DNA of 64,000 nt from Paludibacterium paludis (GCF_018802605.1 NZ_CP069161.1:2046001-2110000), one strand, 5' to 3'; shown: positions 26,623 through 36,015, counted from the stretch's first letter. Program-made: numbers and translations. The notes: a model not told the origin generated them from the sequence alone.

Positions 26623-28044
26623 ATGAGGATTGACGGTTTGTCTTTCCGACGGAAGCGCCGCCGCGACCTGCCGATCGAGGATCCACTCGAGGACCTTAAG
26701 GCATTGATCCTGCTGGGTTTGTCCATGATTCCCGATGTGGGCGCCATATTGTCCACGCTCGCCTCCCTGCTGTGGCCGTTCTCGGCGCAGGACGTATGGG
26801 AAGAAATTCGCGAGCGGATCGAGGCGCTCGTGAATCGCAAGATCGACGAAGCCGTGTTCAGTTTGCTGCACAGCCGCCTGAACGGCATCGGCCACTCCCT
26901 CAAACTTTTCCTCCGCGTCAAGCAGTCCGGCGATGGCGAGCTGATCCGCATGCAGTTCGTGGCGTGCAACACCCTGTGCGTAGAGGCCGCCAGCGAATTC
27001 CGCAACAAGGATTTCGAATGGTTGCTGGCGCCGTTGTTCGCCATGTTCGCCTGCATTCACATGGCCTTGTTGCGCGATTGCGTGTTGCATGGCCGGGAGT
27101 GGGGGATGAACGAAAATGTCTACCGGGTGTTTCTTGAACAGGCCCGTCAGGTGCTGGCGGGCTACAGCGCCTATCTTTGTCATGTGATCGCCCGCGAGGA
27201 AGCGCGTCTGACGAAAGACGAGCCATCCGGGGGCGGACCGCACATGACCGATTACTATCAGTACTGGCAACCGTACAAGCAGCAGAGAACCGTGCTGCTG
27301 GACGATTTTCAGCGCATCCTCGCGCATCTTGACGCGGAGGCGTATCCGGCGCGGGCGGACAATATCGAGTTCGGGGATGTCTATAGTCCTGCCTATGGCA
27401 CGGCGGACGATTGGGATGACGTTTGCGCCGGGTGGGCCAAGTGGGTGACAACGCCATTCGGCCAGCCGTTGGCCGATATGCGGAGTATTTATCTCGAGTA
27501 TTTCAACTTCACCCCGCGCATCGTGACCATGAGCTATTACCCGGGCAACGGACCGAAAGTGTGGGGTGCGGAGCGGACCGATTCCTGTGGAATCATCGCG
27601 GAAGAGGTCCGGGGCGTGGAAACCGCGTGCTTCGAGCTGCCCTCTCCCGGAGCGGCGCGAGGTTTTTCTTTGAAGAAAGCCTGGGTGCGCTGCGGCAGCA
27701 TACCCTTGTCACTGATTCTCGTGCCGTTTTCCGGGAATAGCCTGACGCTGTGGGATCGGCGCTCGCCAAGCGGCGGAGACTGGTACGCGGTCGAAGTGCC
27801 GGGCAGGGCGTTGACGACGCTGACCCTGTGGGCACGCAGCTATTACTACGACAGCGATGCGGGATGCGTGATCTTCGGATTCAGCCGCGATCCTCGCCAT
27901 GTGCCGGAGCGCGCCCGGGTGGCCTGGTACGTGGGAACCCCTCCGGGGAGCGAGGCGCCGCCCGGCGGGCTCGGGGTTGGGGAGGCGGCGGCCCGTCAGG
28001 AACGGGAAGCGTTCTGGCGGGCCATCATGCAGATGCGCGGCTAA
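26623..28044 (+). CDS. Cry delta-endotoxin-like protein (endotoxin domain I plus a novel C-terminal domain)
   Basis: A 473-residue protein with no signal peptide. Residues about 25-260 match the seven-helix pore-forming domain I of three-domain Cry toxins block by block: IPDVGAILSTLASLLWP (helix 1-2 hinge), DVWEEIRERIEALVNRKI (helix 3 start), the helix-5 block LLAPLFAMFACIHMALLRD followed by GREWG, then YRVFLEQARQVLAGYSAYL, and the conserved domain I/II junction with RTVLLDDFQ, YPARADNIEFGDVYSP. The remaining 210 residues are strand-rich but too short for both Cry domains II and III; a β-prism-like fold is possible. Start ATG 26623 follows AAGGAGG; a longer upstream frame has no binding site. 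Cry relatives open pores in gut epithelium of insects or nematodes. Activity here is inference. Confidence 0.75.
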   Translation: MRIDGLSFRRKRRRDLPIEDPLEDLKALILLGLSMIPDVGAILSTLASLLWPFSAQDVWEEIRERIEALVNRKIDEAVFSLLHSRLNGIGHSLKLFLRVKQSGDGELIRMQFVACNTLCVEAASEFRNKDFEWLLAPLFAMFACIHMALLRDCVLHGREWGMNENVYRVFLEQARQVLAGYSAYLCHVIAREEARLTKDEPSGGGPHMTDYYQYWQPYKQQRTVLLDDFQRILAHLDAEAYPARADNIEFGDVYSPAYGTADDWDDVCAGWAKWVTTPFGQPLADMRSIYLEYFNFTPRIVTMSYYPGNGPKVWGAERTDSCGIIAEEVRGVETACFELPSPGAARGFSLKKAWVRCGSIPLSLILVPFSGNSLTLWDRRSPSGGDWYAVEVPGRALTTLTLWARSYYYDSDAGCVIFGFSRDPRHVPERARVAWYVGTPPGSEAPPGGLGVGEAAARQEREAFWRAIMQMRG

Positions 28045-29909
28045 TGCACCATACCCGGGTAGCGGTCGGCGATCCAGCGCTCGAAATTGCGGCACATGGC
28101 CTCGTCTCCGTCGTGGTTGTCCGCGATCCGCTCGCTACCGTGAACGATGCGGATATCGGCATCCAGTGTTGCCGGCGCCGTATCCGGATAGGCGCGGCTT
28201 GCCGCGTCGGCGATCGCCCGGCGGGCATCGTTCCAGGCCGCCTCCACGGTACGGGTGCAACTGTCGGCGAGGTAACGGGCCGAGAAGCCTTCGCCGGTGA
28301 GGCTGATCAGCGTATCGTTATGGCTGACACTGTTGCCCGGCGCCCAGTAATGGCGCGCCAGCGCGGGACCGACTTCCGGGTTGTCGGTGATATGGCCGTA
28401 GGTGCGCAGGAACCAGGCGCGCGTTTGGTAAACGGCCATGTTGGCCAGCAGATAGCCGTGGTAGGACGCCGCCGACTCCTGGTTGAGAAGATGGGGGATC
28501 GCCAGCAGCGGACGCGGTGAAACGGGCAGTCCGAGGATGCGCTGTTCGGCGTCCCGTGCCAGTTGCTTTACGCGTTCCGGGGTCAGCGCCTCGTCGGACA
28601 ACTGATAGAGATCCCGCTCGAAGTAGGGCACCACCAGGATCGAGCGCTCGTTGAAGGCGGCGAACGGCTGGTTGGCTTCGATGCGCGCGCGGATGAGCTC
28701 GTCGGGCATCGCTTCTCCCCGGGCATCGCGCGCGTAGCGTTTGAGCCAGTCGGCGTCCTCCAGCACGCTGTCGCAGAACATGGACTGGGTTTCCGCGTAG
28801 GCCATCGAGGTTGGCGGAAACTCCTGGGAAAAGCACGGGGCGTTGCCGGTGACGTTGGCGAAGTGCGCGGCGTGTCCGCCTTCATGGAACAGGGTATTGA
28901 TCGCGCGGCTGCCGCTGCCGACCTGATCGGGCTTGGCCTCCGAGGTGAAGTTGACCTGCGCGGCGACCCAATTGCCGTTTTCGTCGAAATAGGACGGAAT
29001 CGGGCCGTGGCAGAATCCGTTCTGGTATTTGCCCGGGCGCTCGAGCAGATCGAGCTGCATCCGGGCGCCCCGGTAGGTGATTCCCATGCGCCGGAAACTT
29101 TCCACCCAGCGCGTGAGCGCCTTGCCGAACGGCAGGTAAGGGTCGCTCTGGCGCCGGATGTCGCCGGATGTCATGTAGCGGAAATTGTGCGGCAGCAGCG
29201 CATCGCTTCCCTTGCCGCAAGCCAGGTCGTCCAGCGCCCGGCGATTGGCGTCCCGGGTGCGGACTTCGAAATCGTCAAGGATCGCGAACAGGTCTTCTGT
29301 CGACAGGCGCTCGTTCTTGCGCACCTTGTAGTCGAAGTAGTCGCGGTAGCCCAGGCTTCGAGCCAGGCGGTTGCGCTGGCGCACGATGTCGAGAAAACCG
29401 TTGGCCAGCACCCAGTCCTCAAGTCCAAGCAAGGCCTCATGCGAGCTTTTGCGCGAGGATTCGGACGGGTTCGTGCCAAGATTGGTGGACAGGATACCCA
29501 GCGTGGCCGGCTCCTCGTGTCCTTCGGCCGTCACGTGCGTGAGCGCCAGATCCCGGCGGCGGGCGAACAGCCCGGCCTCCATGTCGATCAGCCTGGCCAG
29601 GTGCTCCCTCGCTTCGTCGCTGTCGATGATGTTGCATTCGAACAGTTGCAGCCAGCCGTTCAGCCCGCGCCGAAGGTCATCGTGCTCCCCGGCGGAGGCG
29701 CGCGCGTCGAGTTCGGCAAGGTGGCGGCGCGTGGCGGCAAGTCTGTCCGGGTCGGAAATGAAGGCCTTGTACTCCTGCTCTGCCCGGGCGAAACCGGCAT
29801 GGTCGTCGCTGATGGCCATGTACGTATCCCAGAACAGATCCTCCTTGGCCTTGTGAACAGCCAGGTAATCCCGGTTCAGCTGATGAAAAAACTCGCGAGC
29901 GCCTTGCAT
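28041..29909 (-). CDS. M3-type zinc metallopeptidase
   Basis: A 622-residue soluble peptidase without a signal peptide. The zinc motif HEGGH in NTLFHEGGHAAHF near residue 345 gives two His ligands, and the third ligand Glu is expected in the MAYAETQSMFCDS helix about 25 residues on, the gluzincin arrangement of M3 oligopeptidases. The helical bowl-shaped scaffold fits the long helical N-terminal half. Family members cut short peptides in the cytoplasm. It converges on the Cry-like gene with a four-base overlap of stops. Close relatives are sometimes grouped with M2-like enzymes, so the exact family is less sure than the mechanism. Confidence 0.82.
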   Translation of the reverse strand: MQGAREFFHQLNRDYLAVHKAKEDLFWDTYMAISDDHAGFARAEQEYKAFISDPDRLAATRRHLAELDARASAGEHDDLRRGLNGWLQLFECNIIDSDEAREHLARLIDMEAGLFARRRDLALTHVTAEGHEEPATLGILSTNLGTNPSESSRKSSHEALLGLEDWVLANGFLDIVRQRNRLARSLGYRDYFDYKVRKNERLSTEDLFAILDDFEVRTRDANRRALDDLACGKGSDALLPHNFRYMTSGDIRRQSDPYLPFGKALTRWVESFRRMGITYRGARMQLDLLERPGKYQNGFCHGPIPSYFDENGNWVAAQVNFTSEAKPDQVGSGSRAINTLFHEGGHAAHFANVTGNAPCFSQEFPPTSMAYAETQSMFCDSVLEDADWLKRYARDARGEAMPDELIRARIEANQPFAAFNERSILVVPYFERDLYQLSDEALTPERVKQLARDAEQRILGLPVSPRPLLAIPHLLNQESAASYHGYLLANMAVYQTRAWFLRTYGHITDNPEVGPALARHYWAPGNSVSHNDTLISLTGEGFSARYLADSCTRTVEAAWNDARRAIADAASRAYPDTAPATLDADIRIVHGSERIADNHDGDEAMCRNFERWIADRYPGMVH

Positions 29910-29966
29910 CGGAATGGTGTCTCCATGATTCGGTGGGGGTATGGACGAGCCAGTCTGATCTGTTTG

Positions 29967-31085
29967 TCATTGACGGTCAAGCGAGGCGGCCATGGCGGCG
30001 ACGCGTGCCGCATCGACACGCGCCGGAATCAGGGCGGCGGGTTGCGTGGCACGGGCAACGGCCCCCGCATCGATGCCGCGCGCGGCCGCCAGCGAGGTGT
30101 TTAGCCGCGCGACCGGTCCGGCCAGCCCCCCGGGAGCGGCCAGGGCGCAGGCGGACAGCAGCGCTCCGAACCGTTCAGGACGGCGCAAGGCATCGGTGGC
30201 CTTGAAAAGAGCCAGCATGGCGTCCGGCGCCAGACCGTCGGCGCCGGCGATCTCGCGCTGCCGGGCGATCAGCAGATGCGCCAGGTCTCGACACTCGCCG
30301 GGGACGCGCAAGCGCGCGCACAAGGCGTCAAGCCCTGGTTGCGGCAGCCGGTGCGCGAGGAGGGCGAAGCGGATCTCCAGCGCGGGATTTTCTGCAGCGG
30401 CTGCGTCCAGCCGGCGCAAGGGGTGGGCATCGTCGTCGGGATCGCCCAGCGACGCGGCCAGTTCGGGCGCGACCCGCGCGAGGGCACCGATTCCATCCAG
30501 GATCCGGAAAAAACGCGAAGGCCGCGACTCCATCAGGGCGCGGGACATCTCCTGCCAGACGCGCTCGGCGACCAGCGCGTCGACTTCGCCGCTGCGCACC
30601 ATGTCGCGCATCAGCTCCGCCGTCTCGTCCGCCACGGTGAAATCGAAGCGCGCGGCAAAGCGCGCCAGACGCAAAATGCGCACGGGATCCTCGGCGAACG
30701 CCGCGCCGACATGGCGCAGCAGGCGCCGGGACAGATCGTCCTGTCCGCCGTACGGATCGATGATCGTCCCGTCCTGGTCTTCGGCCATGGCGTTGATGGT
30801 CAGATCGCGCCGGGCCAGATCCTCTTCCAGCGTGACGGAGGGATCCGTGTGGAACACGAAGCCATGATAGCCCGGGGCGGTTTTGCGTTCGGTGCGGGCC
30901 AGCGCGTATTCCTCATGGGTGCGCGGATGGAGAAATACCGGAAAATCCTTGCCCACCGGACGGAATCCCATCGCCAGCATGTCGTCGGGGGTGGCGCCCA
31001 CCACGACCCAGTCGCGATCCTTGACCGGCAGTCCGAGCAGGCGGTCGCGCACGGCGCCGCCGACGGCATAGAATTTCGCGGTCAT
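29967..31085 (-). CDS. cca: CCA tRNA nucleotidyltransferase (no functional HD domain)
   Basis: A 372-residue class II CCA-adding enzyme, repairing or building the 3' CCA of tRNA. The nucleotidyltransferase motif YAVGGAVRDRLLG starts at residue 6, the DRDWVVVG catalytic acidic pair follows, and the RRDLTINAMAED and EDPVRILRLARFAARF motifs lie near 115 and 160. The E. coli enzyme's C-terminal HD phosphohydrolase domain is reduced: the region where LTHDLGKG should be reads LLAHRLPQPG, without the His-Asp pair. ATG 31085 overlaps the epimerase-like gene's stop by four bases. Confidence 0.93.
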   Translation of the reverse strand: MTAKFYAVGGAVRDRLLGLPVKDRDWVVVGATPDDMLAMGFRPVGKDFPVFLHPRTHEEYALARTERKTAPGYHGFVFHTDPSVTLEEDLARRDLTINAMAEDQDGTIIDPYGGQDDLSRRLLRHVGAAFAEDPVRILRLARFAARFDFTVADETAELMRDMVRSGEVDALVAERVWQEMSRALMESRPSRFFRILDGIGALARVAPELAASLGDPDDDAHPLRRLDAAAAENPALEIRFALLAHRLPQPGLDALCARLRVPGECRDLAHLLIARQREIAGADGLAPDAMLALFKATDALRRPERFGALLSACALAAPGGLAGPVARLNTSLAAARGIDAGAVARATQPAALIPARVDAARVAAMAASLDRQ

Positions 31086-32035
31086 TGCGCTCGTCCCGCC
31101 CGGGTTCGCCAGCGGGCGCGCCGCTGGTTGACTTCCCGGGTCCCCAGGTAGTCCGGAGCCACCGATTCGACGGCTCGGGGGGCGAAGCCCAGCAGTTCGG
31201 CGGGAAACCCCTGCCGGCTGATATTGTCGACCGCCAGCGAGCGGACATTGTCGCGGCTCATCAGCGGCACGCCGGGCAGGCACTCCATCACGGCGGCCTG
31301 CAGCATGGCCAGGCCGGCCGGGAGCGGCAGGATGGGGCGCGGATGTCCGGTGAGGTCGCCGACATACGCGACGAGTTCGGCAAGGGTGTATTCCCTCGGA
31401 CCGACCAGATCGAGCGTGACGCCGACGCTTCGCCGGTTGTCGATGACCTGTTCGGCGGCGCGGGCCACATCGTCGACCCATACCGGCTGAAAACGGGTTC
31501 CGGCGCCGGCCAGCGGGAGCACGGGCAGGGTGCGCGCCAGGTCGGCGAACAGGTTCAGGAACCGGTCGCCCCGGCCGAAGACCACCGATGGCCGCAGCAC
31601 CGTCCAGTCCAGTCCGCTGCCGGTCACCTGCGCTTCGCCCGCCGCCTTGCTGCGCAGGTAGTGGCTTGGCGCGTCCGGCGCGGCGCCCAGCGCGCCGATG
31701 TGGATCAGGCGGCGGATGCCCCGCTCCTGGCAGGCCGCGACAATCGTGGCCACAAGCCGGTGGTGGACGTGATCGAAGGTTTTCACGCTGCCGTGCAGTA
31801 TGCCGGCCATGCTGATCACGGCATCGTGTCCGGCGAGCACCGAGCCGAGCCGGGCAGGATCGCCCATCTCGCCACTGACGAGGTCGACCAGCGGCAGCAG
31901 CGAGAGGGCCGCGGGACAGCGCGCCGGATGGCGCGACAGCAGGGTGACGCGCACCCCCCGCGCGGCGAGACGCGCGGCGATACGGCCGCCGATGAAGCCC
32001 GTGCCGCCAATGATCGCGATACGTTGGTGTGTCAT
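31082..32035 (-). CDS. NDUFA9-like NAD(P)-binding short-chain reductase
   Basis: A 317-residue atypical extended SDR. The dinucleotide motif IIGGTGFIGGRIA lies at residues 8-20; SRHPAR suggests NADPH preference. The segment LDWTVLRPSVVFGRGDRFLN is typical of the complex I NDUFA9-subunit-like subfamily, where the active-site Tyr/Lys pair is YLRSKAAGE. Its bacterial role is unknown; in many betaproteobacteria it is coupled to the CCA enzyme, as here (four-base overlap), and follows a lytic transglycosylase gene. Confidence 0.85.
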   Translation of the reverse strand: MTHQRIAIIGGTGFIGGRIAARLAARGVRVTLLSRHPARCPAALSLLPLVDLVSGEMGDPARLGSVLAGHDAVISMAGILHGSVKTFDHVHHRLVATIVAACQERGIRRLIHIGALGAAPDAPSHYLRSKAAGEAQVTGSGLDWTVLRPSVVFGRGDRFLNLFADLARTLPVLPLAGAGTRFQPVWVDDVARAAEQVIDNRRSVGVTLDLVGPREYTLAELVAYVGDLTGHPRPILPLPAGLAMLQAAVMECLPGVPLMSRDNVRSLAVDNISRQGFPAELLGFAPRAVESVAPDYLGTREVNQRRARWRTRAGRAQ

Positions 32036-32052
32036 CGAAAACTCCTGATTGC

Positions 32053-33936
32053 TTAGCGTGCCGGAATGGTACCCAGGCGGGTTTTCAGGGACAGCTTTTC
32101 ACGGCCCATGCCTGTTGAGTACCAAGAGGCATTGGCCATCACTTTCTGTACATAGTCGCGCGTTTCGTTGAACGGAATGGTTTCCGCGTACACCGCGCCT
32201 TCCAGCGGTCGGACATCCTGCCAGTTGCGGGCCCGGCCCGGACCCGCATTGTAGGCGGCGGTGGCCATCACCGCGCTGCCGGACAGATTGTCCATCACGT
32301 ACTTCATGTACCAGGTGCCGATCTGGATGTTGGTCTCGATATCGTTGATGGCGATCTTGTCGCCCAATCCCATCTTGCGCGCGGCCCAGCGGGCGGTGGC
32401 CGGCATCAGCTGCATCAGACCGCTGGCGCCGACGCCGGAGCGGGCGATGGTGATGAAACGGCTCTCCTGGCGGATCAGCCCGTAGATCCAGGCGTCGTCG
32501 AGACCGAGCTGGCGGGCGAAGCGCTGGGTGATGTCGCGATAGGGCGTCAGGTAGCGCAGTGAATAATCATGCTCCTTGCGGGTGCGTTCAGCGCTGTAGA
32601 TCGCCATGTCGAAAAAACCGATCTTGCGCGCCATGTCCGCGGCGGCGAGCAACTCCATGTCCGTGCGGTTGCGCATCGCGTAGCGCCATTCCACCTGCGC
32701 ATCGCCACGAAAATCGGCGCGATTGCGGTCTTGCGCCAGTGCGAACAGCGCGAGGGAGCGGCGCACCGACGGATCCTTGCTCATGCGGTTGATGTCCGCT
32801 TCGGAGGGCCGCGCCGTATCGCCCTGTTCGGAGGCCGCGTTGCCCAGTTCGTCTAGTGCCAGCAGTCCGTAGTAGTGGTGGCCGGCGCTGACCCGGGCGA
32901 ACAGCGCATTCGCTTCGGTCGCCTTGCCGTCGCGCTTGAGGCTGCGGCCCAGCCAGTACTGCCAGGCGGGACGGGCCGCGATATCCTCAGGCATCGCCCG
33001 GATGACGGTCTGCAAGGCCTCCTGCCGGTCCTGGCGCAATTCGGCGCGCGCCCACCATTCCCACTGGTCGCGTGTCAACTGGGATTTGTCCGCGCGGGCG
33101 AACCATTCGGAGGCCTGCGCGGTATTCAGTTTGCGGGCGGCGAACAGGGCCAGTTGCCCCCAGGCGAAACCGCGTTGCGCCGGGGTCAGTTCGTCCTGGC
33201 GGCCGCTCAGAATCTGCGCAGCGCCATTCACATCGTCACGGCCCTTTTGAACGATGCCGTAAAGCAGGGTTTCCTGCCCGGCCGGCGTGCCGGGTGACGC
33301 TTTCAACGGGGCGCCAAGCGAACCGGTGTCGAGCGGCAGGTCGGCGAGGGCGGCAAGCTGCCGCGCCTGGGTGACGTAATTGCCGGACAGCAGCAGCCGC
33401 ATGCGCCGCAGCGCCCAGTCGCGCGTGACCGCGCCCTTTTCCAGGGCGAGCGCCAGGAGACGGTTGCAGCCGTCGCCCAGCGGCCGCGGTTCGAGAAAGC
33501 GGTTGAGGTTCGCGGGCGCCGCGCCCTGGCGCATCGCCAGCACATCGCCGTAACACTGGGCCTCTTCGTCGCGGCCTTCTTCGGCGAGTTTGGGCCATTC
33601 TTCGGCGAAGCGCGTCCAGTCTTCCCGCTTGCCCAGCTGCTTGAGCCAGTCGCGGCGGATGCGCTCGGCGAGAACACCCTCGCGGGCCACGGACAGAAAT
33701 CGCGTGATCTGCGCGTCGTCCTGGACTTCCAGCGCCTTCTGGGTGAGCCAGTAAGCGGGGTACAGGGAGAGCGGGTTGTCGCGCGGCGCCGTGTTGGCGA
33801 TGTTTTCCAGGCGGGGGATGTCGTTGGCGCGCGCCGCGTCGCGCGCCGTCAGCAGGTCGCCGTCGAAACCGGCGAAGGCCGCGGCGGGCGCAAAAAAGGG
33901 CAGCAGGGCCAGGCAGAGCCGTGAAGGATTGTTCAT
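32053..33936 (-). CDS. slt: Soluble lytic murein transglycosylase
   Basis: A 627-residue Slt70-type enzyme, close to the family length. A signal peptide ends near AAAFA (residue 22). A long superhelical U-domain (to about residue 440) precedes the lysozyme-like C-domain, where RQESRFITIARSGVGASG holds the catalytic Glu and the GLMQLMPATARW motif follows. Later AYNAGPGRARNW and YVQKVMANA complete the SLT signature. It cleaves periplasmic peptidoglycan making anhydro-muropeptides. It is transcribed with the VOC-family gene upstream (three bases between). Confidence 0.93.
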   Translation of the reverse strand: MNNPSRLCLALLPFFAPAAAFAGFDGDLLTARDAARANDIPRLENIANTAPRDNPLSLYPAYWLTQKALEVQDDAQITRFLSVAREGVLAERIRRDWLKQLGKREDWTRFAEEWPKLAEEGRDEEAQCYGDVLAMRQGAAPANLNRFLEPRPLGDGCNRLLALALEKGAVTRDWALRRMRLLLSGNYVTQARQLAALADLPLDTGSLGAPLKASPGTPAGQETLLYGIVQKGRDDVNGAAQILSGRQDELTPAQRGFAWGQLALFAARKLNTAQASEWFARADKSQLTRDQWEWWARAELRQDRQEALQTVIRAMPEDIAARPAWQYWLGRSLKRDGKATEANALFARVSAGHHYYGLLALDELGNAASEQGDTARPSEADINRMSKDPSVRRSLALFALAQDRNRADFRGDAQVEWRYAMRNRTDMELLAAADMARKIGFFDMAIYSAERTRKEHDYSLRYLTPYRDITQRFARQLGLDDAWIYGLIRQESRFITIARSGVGASGLMQLMPATARWAARKMGLGDKIAINDIETNIQIGTWYMKYVMDNLSGSAVMATAAYNAGPGRARNWQDVRPLEGAVYAETIPFNETRDYVQKVMANASWYSTGMGREKLSLKTRLGTIPAR

Positions 33937-33939
33937 GGA

Positions 33940-34323
33940 TCAGCTTTCGTAGAATTCCAGGGGTAGATCATCCGGATCGCTGCAAAAAAAGAAGCGGCGT
34001 CCGGTCAAAGTATCAAGCCGGATCGGTTCGCAGGCGACGCCCCTCGCCATCAGCGCGCGGCGAACCGTGTCGGCGCAGTCGACGGCGAAGGCCAAGTGCC
34101 GCAAGCCATTGGCTTCGGGCCGGGAGGGCCGGGTGGGGGATCCGGGAAAGGTAAACAGTTCCAGCTGACCGCCATCGGGCAGGGACAGATCGGTTTTCCG
34201 GGAGGAGCGTTCCGCGCGCCACGTGTCGGCCAGCACCGGCAGACCCAGCGCGCGGTGGTAAAAGTCCAGGGATCGTTCCATGTCGGTGACGATGATGGCG
34301 ACGTGATGGATACCTTTGAGCAA
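33940..34323 (-). CDS. VOC-family (glyoxalase-like) metalloprotein, YaeR type
   Basis: A 127-residue vicinal-oxygen-chelate protein made of two paired beta-alpha-beta-beta-beta modules. Metal ligands are likely the His of GIHHVAIIV near residue 6, the Glu of LELFTFPG near 54, the His of GLRHLAFAVD near 75 and the Glu of LEFYES at the end. This resembles E. coli YaeR, whose substrate is unknown. The start is TTG at 34323 preceded by AAGGAACGAGAG; no ATG precedes the conserved histidine. Confidence 0.82.
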   Translation of the reverse strand: MLKGIHHVAIIVTDMERSLDFYHRALGLPVLADTWRAERSSRKTDLSLPDGGQLELFTFPGSPTRPSRPEANGLRHLAFAVDCADTVRRALMARGVACEPIRLDTLTGRRFFFCSDPDDLPLEFYES

Positions 34324-34525
34324 CTCTCGTTCCTTGATAGGGAAAACCGCGCCAGCCGGGGCGGCGGTAGGCTTCTAGTGTAATGGACTGGCCGTGATCC
34401 GGGTAAGACGGCAAGTGGATTATTGATAAATTCTATGGCAATGCTTTGTTTAATCAATTTGATGCGCAGAAGGGGCGACACCACTATCTTTCTCGTTAAG
34501 TACATACGCATGGAAGGATTCGCTC
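34324..34525. promoter_or_regulatory. Divergent AT-rich promoter region
   Basis: A 202-base region between the leftward VOC gene and rightward dehydrogenase gene. It is AT-rich for this genome around 34420-34500 (TATTGATAAATTC, TTTGTTTAATCAATTTG), as expected for promoters, but no single -35/-10 pair stands out. A GGAAGGA ribosome binding site at 34511-34517 serves the rightward gene. Confidence 0.4.
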
Positions 34526-35917
34526 ATGGGAGCAAGACGGGTTGATGTGGCCGTCATCGGCGCCGGAACCGCCGGTCTGGCCGCTTATCGGGCGGCGGTG
34601 GCGCGGGGGGCGTCGGCGGTCATTATCGAAGGCGGCGAATACGGAACGACCTGCGCGCGTGTCGGTTGCATGCCGTCCAAGCTGCTGATCGCCGCGGCCG
34701 ACGCCGCGCACGATGCGGTGCGCGGCGAGCCGTTCGGCGTGAGCGTGACCGGCGGTGTGGTGATCGACGGCGCGAAGGTCATGCGGCGGGTGCGAGCGGA
34801 GCGCGACCGCTTTGTCGGTTTTGTCACGCGCGGCATGGAGAGCATTCCGGAGCAGAACCGCTTGCGCGGTTACGCGCGATTCATCGCCGACCGTTTGCTG
34901 GATGTGGACGGCCACACCCGGATCGAAGCCCGCGCGGTGGTGATCGCGACCGGGGCGTCGCCTTCGATCCCTCCCATGCTTGAGGGGCTCGGCAGCCGTC
35001 TGGTCGTCAATGACGATGTGTTCGCCTGGGACTCCCTGCCGCGCTCCGTGGCCGTGTTCGGTCCCGGCGTCATTGGCCTGGAGCTTGGCCAGGCGCTGAG
35101 CCGGCTTGGTGTGCGGGTGCGGGTTTTCGGGATGAGCGGCTCGCTGGGCTCGCTGAGCGACCCGGAGGTGAAAGCCACGGCGAAGGTGGCCTTGTCAAGA
35201 GAGCTGGCGCTGGATGCCGAAGTGCGCGTCGACTCGCTCGAATCCGCGCACGAAGGAGTGGTGATCCGCTATCGGGACAAGGATGGCGTGCATGTCAACG
35301 AAACCTTCGAGTTTGTGCTGGCGGCCACGGGGCGTACGCCCAATGTCGCTCGTCTTGCGCTGGACAACACGTCGCTCGCGCTTGATGCGCGCGGCGTGCC
35401 GCTCTTCGATCCGCGCACGCTGGCCTGTTCCGGTCAGCCGGTGTTTCTTGCCGGTGACGCCAATCATTTCCGTCCGCTGTTGCATGAAGCCGCGGATGAA
35501 GGCCGGGCGGCCGGCGACAATGCCGCGCTGTGGCCGCATTGCCTGCCGCTCGCACGCCGTGCGCCGCTGTCCGTGGTGTTCACCGATCCGCAAATCATGC
35601 TGGTCGGCGCGCGGTTCGCCGAACTGGATCCGGATGCCGTGGTGATCGGCCGGGTCGATTTTTCCGATCAGGGGCGCAGCCGGGTGATGCTGGTCAACGA
35701 AGGGGTGTTGCGTATTTATGCCGACAAACCGTCGGGCCGTTTTCTGGGCGCGGAAATGATCGGGCCGGGGGCCGAGCATCTTGCCCATTTGCTGGCATGG
35801 AGCGTTCAGCAGAAATTAACCTTGGCGGCGATGCTGTCCATGCCATTTTATCACCCCGTCATTGAGGAGGGCGTGCGCACCGCGCTTCGCGATGCGGAGC
35901 GTCAACGCCAGATCTGA
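34526..35917 (+). CDS. Dihydrolipoyl dehydrogenase-like flavoprotein disulfide reductase
   Basis: A 463-residue class I pyridine nucleotide-disulfide oxidoreductase. The FAD motif VAVIGAGTAGLAA is at residues 8-20, the redox disulfide is in TTCARVGCMPSKLL (C-x4-C near 46-51), the NAD motif region VFGPGVIGLELGQAL lies near 180 and the second FAD motif FLAGDANH near 310. The dimer-interface base pair is FYHPVIEEG near 445. It is not next to E1 or E2 dehydrogenase genes, so it is a free-standing enzyme of the Lpd3 or mercuric-reductase-like branch; the disulfide substrate is unknown. Confidence 0.85.
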   Translation: MGARRVDVAVIGAGTAGLAAYRAAVARGASAVIIEGGEYGTTCARVGCMPSKLLIAAADAAHDAVRGEPFGVSVTGGVVIDGAKVMRRVRAERDRFVGFVTRGMESIPEQNRLRGYARFIADRLLDVDGHTRIEARAVVIATGASPSIPPMLEGLGSRLVVNDDVFAWDSLPRSVAVFGPGVIGLELGQALSRLGVRVRVFGMSGSLGSLSDPEVKATAKVALSRELALDAEVRVDSLESAHEGVVIRYRDKDGVHVNETFEFVLAATGRTPNVARLALDNTSLALDARGVPLFDPRTLACSGQPVFLAGDANHFRPLLHEAADEGRAAGDNAALWPHCLPLARRAPLSVVFTDPQIMLVGARFAELDPDAVVIGRVDFSDQGRSRVMLVNEGVLRIYADKPSGRFLGAEMIGPGAEHLAHLLAWSVQQKLTLAAMLSMPFYHPVIEEGVRTALRDAERQRQI

Positions 35918-36015
35918 GGCGGCATGGCAGTTGTGTTTGTCGCGGCGGTGAGCTATTCATCTAGGGTGCGCCCTCTCGGCGCGGGATTCGCTTCGCTCCA
36001 TCTCCCAAGGATCGT

